DNA of 13,160 nucleotides from JBGSMB01 sp041740375. GTDB lineage: Bacteria > Patescibacteriota > Saccharimonadia > Saccharimonadales > JAGQMS01. Position 1 is the stretch's first letter. Every line of letters starts with the position of its first letter. The stretch is taken from positions 1 to 13,160 of the forward strand of contig JBGSMB010000070.1 of the NCBI GenBank assembly GCA_041740375.1. Reading direction: 5' to 3'. The notes under the pieces were generated by a model. That model was not told where the DNA came from, did no database searches, and was given only the letters and a program-made list of their open reading frames with translations. The position numbers and the translations under genes are program-made. Below, one piece after another: positions 1 through 6,470 of the stretch.

Positions 1-112
1 TTTTCATGACGAAGCACTAGAGCGCCGAATACAGGAAATTGCCGAAACCGCAGGTTTGCAAAAAATAACAAAACATACTGTAGGGATCGAAGGCATTTGC
101 GCCAACTGCTAG
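1..112 (+). CDS. Fur-family metal-responsive repressor, C-terminal end (partial)
   Basis: The window opens inside a reading frame whose 36 visible codons start at base 2 and end at a TAG (110-112). The peptide begins FHDEALERRIQEIAET and ends GIEGICANC. This matches the dimerisation-domain end of Fur/PerR/Zur proteins: an F-x-D segment, an amphipathic helix of the form 'ieerqeeiae..gf', then a strand ending in G-x-C-x-x-C. The final CxxC (CANC) is usually the second half of the structural zinc site. Known for the family: metal- or peroxide-controlled repressors that bind DNA as dimers. Which signal this one senses cannot be told because the DNA-binding domain and sensor residues lie upstream of the window. 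Its stop codon directly abuts that of the convergent tsaB gene, with no spacer. Family assignment is fairly sure; subfamily is not. Confidence 0.72.
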   Translation, partial: FHDEALERRIQEIAETAGLQKITKHTVGIEGICANC

Positions 113-505
113 CTACTTCCTTGGAGCTGTAATATTTGCGCTCGCTCCATATGCAGGCAAAACTAACCGCTGGTTTTCTCCATGCAATATCGCATCAATA
201 CCCTTATCTATCCAATCTGCCTCACCTTTAGCGACTATTGGCAAGCCTTCCGAATAACCGATCGCATTCGCAAAAGTGAGACCAATTCTGAGTCCCGTAA
301 AAGATCCGGGGCCCTCATAGCAAACTATGCCATTTATTGAGTCTAGTTTAATTTCACTTTTAGTGCTCAGCTCTATTGCTTTCTCTATAATTGTAGAGGC
401 TAGTTCTCTGTGTGCGGTCCACTTAACTTGATTTAGCAATTCATAATCGTTGTAAAGGGCGAGCATGGCCTGCTCCTGATCGGTTTTAATACATAATAAA
501 ATCAT
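113..505 (-). CDS. tsaB: TsaB, tRNA t6A biosynthesis scaffold subunit (short form)
   Basis: TsaB (YeaZ) is the inactive ASKHA-fold partner of the TsaD transferase. Together with TsaE they add threonylcarbamoyl to A37 of ANN-decoding tRNAs in the cytoplasm. The family signature GPGSFTGLR is at residues 65-73, followed by the expected helix (IGLTFANAI). The protein is 130 residues against about 220-230 in E. coli or B. subtilis. The N-terminal half and a C-terminal tail with the P-x-Y pattern (LPAYGASANI) are both present, so the shortening looks like loss of the middle or second subdomain rather than a broken end. The ATG is preceded by GAAGGAGT six bases upstream (512-519), and it overlaps the tsaE TGA by 4 nt (ATGA), which suggests translational coupling. 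tsaD is not in the window. Confidence 0.85.
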   Translation of the reverse strand: MILLCIKTDQEQAMLALYNDYELLNQVKWTAHRELASTIIEKAIELSTKSEIKLDSINGIVCYEGPGSFTGLRIGLTFANAIGYSEGLPIVAKGEADWIDKGIDAILHGENQRLVLPAYGASANITAPRK

Positions 506-969
506 ATAGATACTCCTTCAAATATGTACTGGAGTTTTGAAGGGAATTCGAAGCGAAATAACCGACCTTCCCCATCTTGTTGTTCTATAGTCACGACCAC
601 CCTTGTCGCGGGAAGTGACTCATGAACTACGCTTCCCCATTCAATAAACGTAACCGTATTTGGTAAAAATATAACTTCTGACAGTTCAGCACCCACAACG
701 CCTGCGTCATTCAGTCGATAAAAATCATAGTGATGAATCTCAAACTTTTTAGATTTATAGATGTTGTGAATAGTAAAGCTTGGGCTCGTTGCCTCATCGC
801 CCCCCAGCTCAATAACTATGCCTTTCACGAAGGTAGTTTTGCCTCCACCTAAATCGCTAATTAGCTCAAATATCTCCCCACCTCGCAAATTATCGGCAAT
901 CTTACTGGCGAGATCTAATGTAGTTTGAGGCCCTTGCGAAAAAATTTCTAAGCTCACTTCTGTATTCAT
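502..969 (-). CDS. tsaE: TsaE, tRNA t6A biosynthesis ATPase
   Basis: TsaE (YjeE) is a P-loop ATPase that drives the cycle of the TsaB-TsaD complex in t6A37 tRNA modification. Taking ATG 967-969 as start gives 155 residues, the normal family size. Motifs seen: Walker A SDLGGGKTTF (38-47), SPSFTI (62-67, switch-like), YDFYRL (81-86) and FIEWG (108-112), all in the usual order and spacing. The frame stays open to 1038, but the extra N-terminal residues (rich in Arg and Leu) have no family counterpart and would extend further into the upstream gene. Even with the shorter start the first 68 bases overlap the end of the lamin-tail gene in another frame. The nearest purine-rich run is GGGGG a few bases before the ATG, a weak ribosome binding site. 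It forms an operon with tsaB downstream. Confidence 0.9.
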   Translation of the reverse strand: MNTEVSLEIFSQGPQTTLDLASKIADNLRGGEIFELISDLGGGKTTFVKGIVIELGGDEATSPSFTIHNIYKSKKFEIHHYDFYRLNDAGVVGAELSEVIFLPNTVTFIEWGSVVHESLPATRVVVTIEQQDGEGRLFRFEFPSKLQYIFEGVSI

Positions 970-2338
970 AGCCCCCATAGAGTACAGCGAGCGAGGCCGC
1001 AATCGCAAGCAATACTGGATGAATCGGTGGTCGGACATCCACTGATGCCGGCTCTACAAATACTGAGCGGGTCTCGTCTGTCGTCTTTTTTGTTGTGGCT
1101 TTTTTTACTGCGGTCGCTTTCTTTACTGTCGCAGCTTTCGCGGTGGTAGCTTTTGTGACCTTAGCGCTAGCAGCTTTAACTACTTTTTGTGCGGGCGTTG
1201 GTACTGCGGGAAGTGTATACAAATTGACTGCGTCAGGCGTAGGGGTTGTTGTCCATAGCCAAGCGTTAGTTGCTTGCTCTAACATATATGACCACGCGGT
1301 TTTTGCCTCTGTGTACACTATATCTGATGCAATCTCTCCGTTGGGATCGATTAACCGAACCGCTCCTCCGCTGTTACTTAGCGTTAAGTTCGTCTCCACA
1401 GATTTATATGTTGTGTAACTTAGAGGGGGCAACAGAACATCCCCAAAGGTATACGAATAGCTATAACTGTTCCCGCTCTTTAAAATAAAGCCGTTTAAAT
1501 TAAGTTCAGAATTATTTGGGTTAAATATTTCAATCCATTCATCGTCCGCGTCAGTTAGCGGGGCTTCAGGATCTGGCAAAAACTCAGTTACGAGGGGGTT
1601 TAGTAGGGTAAGTTCTGGAGTAGGGGGTACTTCTTCAATCTCTTCTACGGCAGGCGACTCCTCCTCATCGACTGGCGCTTCTTCCTCTTGTGGTGATTCT
1701 TCAATTGGAGGTTCAGGCGTTTCGGGGTCTGGCTCTTCGATAACTTCAGGTGCAATATTTCGACTAGAAAATGTCGGTGTCGCTAATTCAAAATCTATCG
1801 AATTATTATTCGTATCAACAAATTTTTCGTCTGCCATTTTTCTTTGTAGCGATAGGCCAAGCGTAGGCTTTGGCGCTGAAAGAGTCTCGGCGTCTAGCGC
1901 CTCAATTCCCCAGGCCAGCTTATCAACCTCAACACGTTCACTCGAATTATCCAGAATTCGAACGTGACCTCTGTCTGCAGCCATATCAAAAGCCATATGA
2001 TAGATTGTTTGGTCTTCGAGGTATCCACTGTGAGTGATGAGGAGCGCGCCGCCCGGGTATAAGAATGTGTCTTCAGGAAAAATAAATCGCTGTATCCAGT
2101 TTGAGGTAGCTCCTGTTGATTTGCTCTGTATGATCCATTCAGAAACATCTATTGTATCTTCAGAAGTGTTGGTGAGTTCTATTACGTCTTCACTCGATTG
2201 AAGTTCGCTTATAAGCACAGCTGTACTTGTAGCTGATTCACCAGATTCAAGCTGTGCATTTGCTGTACGTGAAAAAATAGAGCTAAGTAATATTGCGATA
2301 GCGAAAAGTTTTGCGCCAGTAGTATAAAACTTATACAC
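902..2338 (-). CDS. Secreted membrane-anchored protein with two lamin-tail domains
   Basis: This 478-residue protein has a signal peptide (hydrophobic 10-22, likely cut after ANA at 28). A first lamin-tail (LTD) fold follows at about 40-190 (LISELQSSEDVIELTN, SEWII, LYPGGALLI). Next is an acidic Pro/Glu linker (about 198-242), a second LTD at about 247-370 (VTEFLPDP, DDEWIEIFNP, LNGFILKSG, LSNSGGAVRL), and a Lys/Ala/Thr tract (383-420). The protein ends with one transmembrane helix (about 439-456) and an Arg-rich tail. By the positive-inside rule both LTDs and the linkers lie outside the cell. Bacterial LTDs occur on surface proteins and beside nucleases; no nuclease motif is visible, so function is unknown. 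The start is a GTG with AGGTTAG just upstream; a TACAAT hexamer at 2348-2353 would give a transcript with almost no leader, but no good -35 is seen. It is first in a minus-strand operon with tsaE and tsaB, although the functional link may be only positional. Confidence 0.82.
   Translation of the reverse strand: MYKFYTTGAKLFAIAILLSSIFSRTANAQLESGESATSTAVLISELQSSEDVIELTNTSEDTIDVSEWIIQSKSTGATSNWIQRFIFPEDTFLYPGGALLITHSGYLEDQTIYHMAFDMAADRGHVRILDNSSERVEVDKLAWGIEALDAETLSAPKPTLGLSLQRKMADEKFVDTNNNSIDFELATPTFSSRNIAPEVIEEPDPETPEPPIEESPQEEEAPVDEEESPAVEEIEEVPPTPELTLLNPLVTEFLPDPEAPLTDADDEWIEIFNPNNSELNLNGFILKSGNSYSYSYTFGDVLLPPLSYTTYKSVETNLTLSNSGGAVRLIDPNGEIASDIVYTEAKTAWSYMLEQATNAWLWTTTPTPDAVNLYTLPAVPTPAQKVVKAASAKVTKATTAKAATVKKATAVKKATTKKTTDETRSVFVEPASVDVRPPIHPVLLAIAASLAVLYGGYEYRSELRNFFARASNYIRSRQ
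1079..1192 (-). repeat. Low-complexity Lys/Ala/Thr coding tract (histone-H1-like)
   Basis: These bases encode residues 383-420 of the lamin-tail protein, a run of irregular repeats built on K-A-T, K-K-A and A-K-V units (for example VKKATAVKKATTKKTT). Composition is almost only Lys, Ala, Thr and Val, with strong positive charge and no acidic residues until the end. It resembles the C-terminal tails of histone H1 and of bacterial H1-like proteins, but here it lies between an extracytoplasmic domain and the membrane helix. Related degenerate codons make the DNA itself repetitive (GCTTT/GTAGC-type units on the plus strand). Confidence 0.7.
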
Positions 2339-2412
2339 GCTAACCTAATTGTATGGCGAATTTTTAAAAACAAAAGCACTTATCCACCACATTATTAGTT
2401 ACTATAGAGTGT

Positions 2413-2931
2413 ATGCTTTTACAAAACACCATGCTTTCATCTCTCCCAATAGCCAGCATAAGGTCTGGCGCGAGGATTGGTAATGTAGTTGGGCTAATAA
2501 TTAACCCCGATACGCTCCACGTAGATGCGCTTGAATGCAGGATTGCTAGCCACCAACAACCCATGCTTTTACTACCGGCAGATATCTTCACCCTAACGCC
2601 AAAGGGGATTATAATTCAAGACCATGAGCATTTATCTGAATATAAGGACGCGCTACGTCTAAGATCTTTACTGGATCTGCGCTACAAAGTCGTAAGCAAG
2701 CATGCATTCGTAGGAAGTAAGAAGGTTGGCATTGTTGAAAGCTTTGCGGTAGACGCTGAAAGCCTCTACATTATCAAGCTCTACGTCAAACCAGGAATGC
2801 TTATGAAGCTTAAGACCGCTCAACTAACCTTCGACAGAAAAAGTATACGAGAAGTAACGAATCAAAAGATAGTTTTCGAGGACTCTTCTAAAACAAAGGT
2901 AGCCTCGAGTATTCCTCAGCCCTCATATTAA
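2413..2931 (+). CDS. Protein with two PRC-barrel-like segments
   Basis: The protein has 172 residues with two similar halves. The first (about 8-70) carries ASIRSGARIGNVVGLIINPD followed by HVDALEC, the typical PRC-barrel pattern 'G..iG.v.dliidp.t..v.al'. The second (about 83-158) repeats it as LLDLRYKVVSK, GSKKVGIVES and AVDAESLYIIKLYV. No signal peptide, membrane helix or catalytic motif is seen, so it is probably cytoplasmic. PRC-barrels are small beta-barrels found in RimM, photosynthetic reaction centre H subunits and YlmC-like sporulation proteins; they usually mediate binding. The start at 2413 has no Shine-Dalgarno sequence and lies just after TATAGA (2403-2408); ATG 2431 is a possible alternative six codons later. 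It is divergent from the lamin-tail gene and converges on recX, sharing 4 nt of stop codons. A specific function cannot be given. Confidence 0.72.
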   Translation: MLLQNTMLSSLPIASIRSGARIGNVVGLIINPDTLHVDALECRIASHQQPMLLLPADIFTLTPKGIIIQDHEHLSEYKDALRLRSLLDLRYKVVSKHAFVGSKKVGIVESFAVDAESLYIIKLYVKPGMLMKLKTAQLTFDRKSIREVTNQKIVFEDSSKTKVASSIPQPSY

Positions 2932-3536
2932 TCAATGGTAGAGCTGTTTAATTTCTCCTTTACCAGCACATACGGGTAACCTTGACCCACTAAGTAAACC
3001 ATAAGTTTTTTGTCATCTTTGTAGCGACCTATACGACGTTTTTTTTCAATTAGCGCCAATAAAGCCGCGTCATCACTTATTTCATTGTCGGCCAAAGCCT
3101 CTGAAATAGTACGCTCATCGATACCTTTTTGACGTAGCTCGTAGCGCAATTGACGCGAGCTAGAGTGCTTTCTCTTTCTTCGACTATCTACCCATGAAGA
3201 CGCAAACCGTTTGTCATCGAGCATGCCGATTTGTTCGACTTTCTTCAAAAGAATATCTGCTTCTAATGCGCTAAGTTGCTTCCGACGAAAGTATTCTTGC
3301 AACTCTTTCCTCGAACGTTGTCGTACCGCGAGATATCGCAGTAACTTATTATAAGTTAGCCCAAGGCTAGAGATTTTCTTGAGCTCTACCAATCTCCTAG
3401 AATCTACCTCTAGACCAATCCGTATATCTTGTTCGGCAACATCTTGAGCGTTTAGCGAAAAGGCGTAGGACTCATCAAGAAAAATTGAAAATCTATCACC
3501 CCTCTTAACTTGACGTTTTATACCAGTGATTACCAT
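2928..3536 (-). CDS. recX: RecX, RecA regulatory protein
   Basis: RecX binds within the groove of RecA filaments and limits their extension or recombinase activity. The 202-residue protein starts with a beta-rich segment (MVITGIKRQ, FSIFLDESYAFSL) common in Firmicute-like and CPR RecX. It then carries the three-helix repeats typical of the family: LLRYLAVRQRSRKELQEYF (about 65-83), ADILLKKVEQIGMLDDKRFASSWVDSR (about 93-119) and SSSRQLRYELRQKGIDERTI (about 125-144). Its position 27 nt downstream of recA on the same strand supports the call and implies co-transcription. The ATG has only a weak AGTGAG upstream, which may keep its expression below that of RecA. The stop codon overlaps that of the convergent PRC-barrel gene (TTAA, 2928-2931). 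Confidence 0.9.
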   Translation of the reverse strand: MVITGIKRQVKRGDRFSIFLDESYAFSLNAQDVAEQDIRIGLEVDSRRLVELKKISSLGLTYNKLLRYLAVRQRSRKELQEYFRRKQLSALEADILLKKVEQIGMLDDKRFASSWVDSRRKRKHSSSRQLRYELRQKGIDERTISEALADNEISDDAALLALIEKKRRIGRYKDDKKLMVYLVGQGYPYVLVKEKLNSSTID

Positions 3537-3563
3537 TAGCTCACTTTAAAAACTGTTGCTCGT

Positions 3564-4607
3564 CTATTCTTCAAGAAGCGGAGCTTCTTTGATTTTTATA
3601 GATAGTTCTTCAAGAACTTTTGGATTCTCGCTTAGATACTGCTTGGCAGCCTCTCTACCTTGAGCGATCTTCTCGCCGTTGTAGCTATACCATGCACCAG
3701 ATTTTTCAATAATATCTTTATTTGATGCTAAATCAAGAACATCTCCCTCGATACTAATTCCTTTGTTATACATGATGTCAAATTCGGCCTCGCGAAACGG
3801 AGGAGCGACCTTATTTTTTACAATCTTTACCCTGACGCGGTTTCCAATAATATCGTCGCCTACTTTTATCTGCGATGTACGTCGTATATCCATTCGAACC
3901 GATGCGTAGAACTTCAATGCATTTCCACCGGTTGTTGTTTCAGGATTTCCAAACATAACACCAATCTTCATACGAAGCTGGTTGATAAATATAACCGTTG
4001 CTTTGCTTTTGTTAATTATCGCTGTTAGCTTTCGCATAGCCTGACTCATTAGTCTTGCCTGTAGACCCATTTGAGCATCACCCATATCGCCTTCCAGCTC
4101 AGCTTGTGGCACAAGAGCTGCCACTGAATCAACCACAATAAGATCAACCGCATTTGATCGAACCAATGTCTCGACAATTTCTAGTGCCTGTTCTCCGTTA
4201 TCTGGTTGAGAAACGAGTAACTTGTCAATGTCTACCCCAATTCTTTTGGCATATACTGGGTCAAGCGCGTGCTCGGCGTCAACAAATGCCGCAACACCAC
4301 CCTTTTTTTGGACCTCTGCGATAGCATGAAGAGTTAATGTCGTCTTTCCTGAGCTCTCCGGCCCATAGACTTCAATAATACGACCTTTCGGTATACCCCC
4401 ACCTAATGCAATATCGAGACTAACACTACCTGTTGGATATGTTTCAATCTGAGCATGCCGGCTTTCACCAAGACGCATAATGCTACCTTTGCCGAATTGC
4501 TTCTCAATTTGCTCAACTGCGAGCTCGAGTGCTTTACTTTTCCCTTCGGTATTAGAATCTGCCTTTTTTGGTGCTACTTTAGGCGTCTTTTCAGTCTTTT
4601 TTGCCAT
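3564..4607 (-). CDS. recA: RecA recombinase
   Basis: RecA is a 347-residue strand-exchange ATPase for homologous recombination and the SOS response in the cytoplasm. Features seen: a Lys-rich N-terminal extension (1-25), the N-terminal helix ALELAVEQIEKQFGKGSIM, Walker A GPESSGKT (82-89), catalytic glutamate in FVDAEHALD (E112), Walker B LIVVDSVAAL (156-165), and the DNA-binding loops around GDMGDAQMG (173-181) and INQLRMKIGVMFGNPETTTGG (starting at 209). The C-terminus ends in a modest acidic tail (EAPLLEE). Full length, no anomalies. A strong GAGGAG lies six bases before the ATG (4614-4619), and an extended -10 promoter is at 4646-4654. No LexA- or DinR-type operator is obvious in the 101-bp upstream region. 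recX follows 27 nt downstream. Confidence 0.98.
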   Translation of the reverse strand: MAKKTEKTPKVAPKKADSNTEGKSKALELAVEQIEKQFGKGSIMRLGESRHAQIETYPTGSVSLDIALGGGIPKGRIIEVYGPESSGKTTLTLHAIAEVQKKGGVAAFVDAEHALDPVYAKRIGVDIDKLLVSQPDNGEQALEIVETLVRSNAVDLIVVDSVAALVPQAELEGDMGDAQMGLQARLMSQAMRKLTAIINKSKATVIFINQLRMKIGVMFGNPETTTGGNALKFYASVRMDIRRTSQIKVGDDIIGNRVRVKIVKNKVAPPFREAEFDIMYNKGISIEGDVLDLASNKDIIEKSGAWYSYNGEKIAQGREAAKQYLSENPKVLEELSIKIKEAPLLEE

Positions 4608-4645
4608 ACTATTCTCCTCGTTTTTTCACCTTTTCTTTACAATGT

Positions 4646-4654
4646 AGTATACCA
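4646..4654 (-). promoter_or_regulatory. recA promoter, extended -10 element
   Basis: On the minus strand this reads TGGTATACT: a TGn extension followed by TATACT, five of six matches to the -10 consensus. No good -35 is found at 16-18 bp, which fits an extended -10 promoter. Predicted initiation near 4640 would give a leader of about 33 nt that contains the GAGGAG ribosome binding site of recA. Predicted from sequence only. Confidence 0.6.
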
Positions 4655-4669
4655 GTTGCACCGAAGTAT

Positions 4670-4698
4670 TTCACAAGATGACATAAAAACTCTATACT
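4670..4698 (+). promoter_or_regulatory. pilB promoter (-35/-10) giving a near-leaderless mRNA
   Basis: TTCACA (4670-4675) and TATACT (4693-4698) are separated by exactly 17 bp, each matching five of six consensus bases. Expected initiation is about 4705, only a few bases before the pilB ATG at 4709, and there is no Shine-Dalgarno sequence in GGTTACGATT. The transcript would therefore be leaderless or nearly so. The divergent recA -10 element lies about 40 bp away. Confidence 0.6.
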
Positions 4699-4708
4699 GG
4701 TTACGATT

Positions 4709-6469
4709 ATGCATATACCAGACCAAACCGTTGGTGAACTACTCGTTCAGAGAAATAAACTCGACAATGACAAGCTCAAAGAGTTAATTGCTCAGGCAGA
4801 AACGGAAAAAGTCTCTCTTCAAGATTTAGCTATCAGAAGCAATGTCACTACCGACCAAGAATTAACAGAGTTTTATGCGGATATTATTGGCGTACCTTTT
4901 GTTACCATCAATCCAAAAGAACTGAGTCTGGAAACCCTTCGACAAATTCCCGAACATATTGCTCGCCTCTACAACATGGTTGTTTTCAAGGGTGGCCTTG
5001 ATGACATCGAAAAACATGTCGCCATGGAAGATCCAGACGACCTTCAAGCAGTGGATGTATTGCATAAACTTTTCGGGCAAAATGTAAAAATATACATTTC
5101 TACTCACTTCGTAATTTTGTCTGCAATCGACCAATACAGGGGCAACATTAGTAGCGAAATTAGTAAGGTCATGACAGAAAGCGGCGAAGATGAAGAAGAG
5201 GAAGAACAAAAAGTTGCAGCAGAAGACATAGCTGAAGACTCCCCGATCGCACAAACAATCAACCTTATCATCGAATACGCCATTAAAAATGGTGCAAGCG
5301 ATATTCATATAGAACCTAGGGAGAAGCACGTCAGTGTCAGGTATAGGATCGACGGGGTGCTAAAAGAGGCCAACAAATTACCAAAACGCACCCTAAACGC
5401 TTTGGTTTCAAGAATAAAAATTCTCTCTAACCTAAAAATTGATGAGCGCCGCTCTCCTCAAGATGGGCGATTTAAGATAACAATAAATGGAAGAATATTT
5501 GCGTTTCGCGTATCGACACTGCCGATTGCTGAAGGTGAAAAGGTAGTTATGCGTGTGCTTGATGAATCAAGCGAACCGTCAACGCTCCAGGAGCTTGGTT
5601 TTTGGGGTAAGGCTCTAGAAACAATTAACGAAGCTATTATTCAGCCACACGGCATGATGCTCGTAACGGGTCCTACGGGATCGGGTAAATCAACAACGCT
5701 CCATAGTGTTCTGCATATTTTGAATAGACCGGAAGTAAATATTTCAACTATTGAGGATCCCGTTGAATATAAACTCGAAGGGGTAAATCAGACGCAAGTT
5801 AACCCAATCGCTGGCATGACATTTGTTGCCGGTCTGCGAGCACTGCTCCGACAAGACCCAAATGTGATTATGGTTGGTGAGATTAGAGATGGCGAAACAG
5901 CTGGACTTGGTGTTCAGGCTGCACTTACTGGCCACCTTGTATTTTCAACCCTGCACACCAACAATGCGGCTACTTGCTTGCCGCGTCTGTTAGACATGAA
6001 TATCGAGCCTTTTCTTATCGCGAGCGTTGTGAGAGCTGTCATAGGACAGCGACTGGTACGAAGGCTTATCCCGGAAGACTCTGAAAGCTATGAACCAAAT
6101 GCAAACGAAAAGAAAGAAATCGAACGAATCTTTGGTATAAAAACAGTTAAAGACTGGGAACAAATATTCTCACTCCTTAATGAGGCGCAGGCTGCTTTTG
6201 GCACACCGAAAACGTCAAAGCTAACTTTTTATCGACCAAAGAAAGATCTTCCTGAAGACAAGACCGGCTACAAGGGCAGAATGGGAATTTATGAAGTGCT
6301 AAGTAACTCTTCTGCAGTCCAAAAACTAATCATGTCTAACGGTACGAGCGAGGACATTCAACAACAGGCAATAAAAGACGGCATGGTCACAATGCAACTG
6401 GATGGTTTAATAAAGGCTATGCTTGGAATGACATCTGTTGAAGAAATATTGCGGGTTACAAGAGAATAG
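4709..6469 (+). CDS. pilB: PilB-type type IV pilus assembly ATPase
   Basis: This is a hexameric GspE/PilB-superfamily ATPase that powers pilus extension from the cytoplasmic face of the membrane through PilC. The 586 residues hold an N-terminal MshEN/T2SSE_N-like domain (about 10-140), an acidic linker (ESGEDEEEEEQ, 158-168), and the N2 domain with ASDIHIEPR and YRIDGVL (196-218). The RecA-like core carries Walker A GPTGSGKS (321-328), Asp box STIEDPVEY (346-354), Walker B VIMVGEIRD (386-394) and His box LTGHLVFSTLHTN (406-418). A terminal GYKGRMGIYEVL (520-531) is also present. The CxxC pairs that normally bind zinc between the His box and GYKGR are absent: that 70-residue stretch has no cysteine. 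PilB is preferred over PilT because of the N-terminal domain, the size and the adjacent pilC. Translation probably starts on a near-leaderless mRNA. Confidence 0.95.
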   Translation: MHIPDQTVGELLVQRNKLDNDKLKELIAQAETEKVSLQDLAIRSNVTTDQELTEFYADIIGVPFVTINPKELSLETLRQIPEHIARLYNMVVFKGGLDDIEKHVAMEDPDDLQAVDVLHKLFGQNVKIYISTHFVILSAIDQYRGNISSEISKVMTESGEDEEEEEQKVAAEDIAEDSPIAQTINLIIEYAIKNGASDIHIEPREKHVSVRYRIDGVLKEANKLPKRTLNALVSRIKILSNLKIDERRSPQDGRFKITINGRIFAFRVSTLPIAEGEKVVMRVLDESSEPSTLQELGFWGKALETINEAIIQPHGMMLVTGPTGSGKSTTLHSVLHILNRPEVNISTIEDPVEYKLEGVNQTQVNPIAGMTFVAGLRALLRQDPNVIMVGEIRDGETAGLGVQAALTGHLVFSTLHTNNAATCLPRLLDMNIEPFLIASVVRAVIGQRLVRRLIPEDSESYEPNANEKKEIERIFGIKTVKDWEQIFSLLNEAQAAFGTPKTSKLTFYRPKKDLPEDKTGYKGRMGIYEVLSNSSAVQKLIMSNGTSEDIQQQAIKDGMVTMQLDGLIKAMLGMTSVEEILRVTRE

Positions 6470-6470
6470 T

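Noticed and set aside
970..1038. Longer TsaE start at 1038
   Set aside because: It adds 23 residues with no family counterpart and would increase an already long overlap with the upstream gene.
1095..1418. Plus-strand ORF of 107 codons rich in Ala, Val, Thr and Phe
   Set aside because: It is the antisense shadow of the Lys/Ala/Thr tract and second lamin-tail domain of the minus-strand gene; no ribosome binding site and no recognisable protein pattern.
4608..4708. LexA/SOS operator upstream of recA
   Set aside because: No GAAC-N4-GTTC-type or CTG-N10-CAG palindrome is found near either promoter.
4862..5329. Minus-strand ORF of 155 codons within pilB
   Set aside because: It lies opposite conserved PilB domains, has no ribosome binding site, and its Phe/Cys-rich composition is typical of antisense translation of an acidic coding region.
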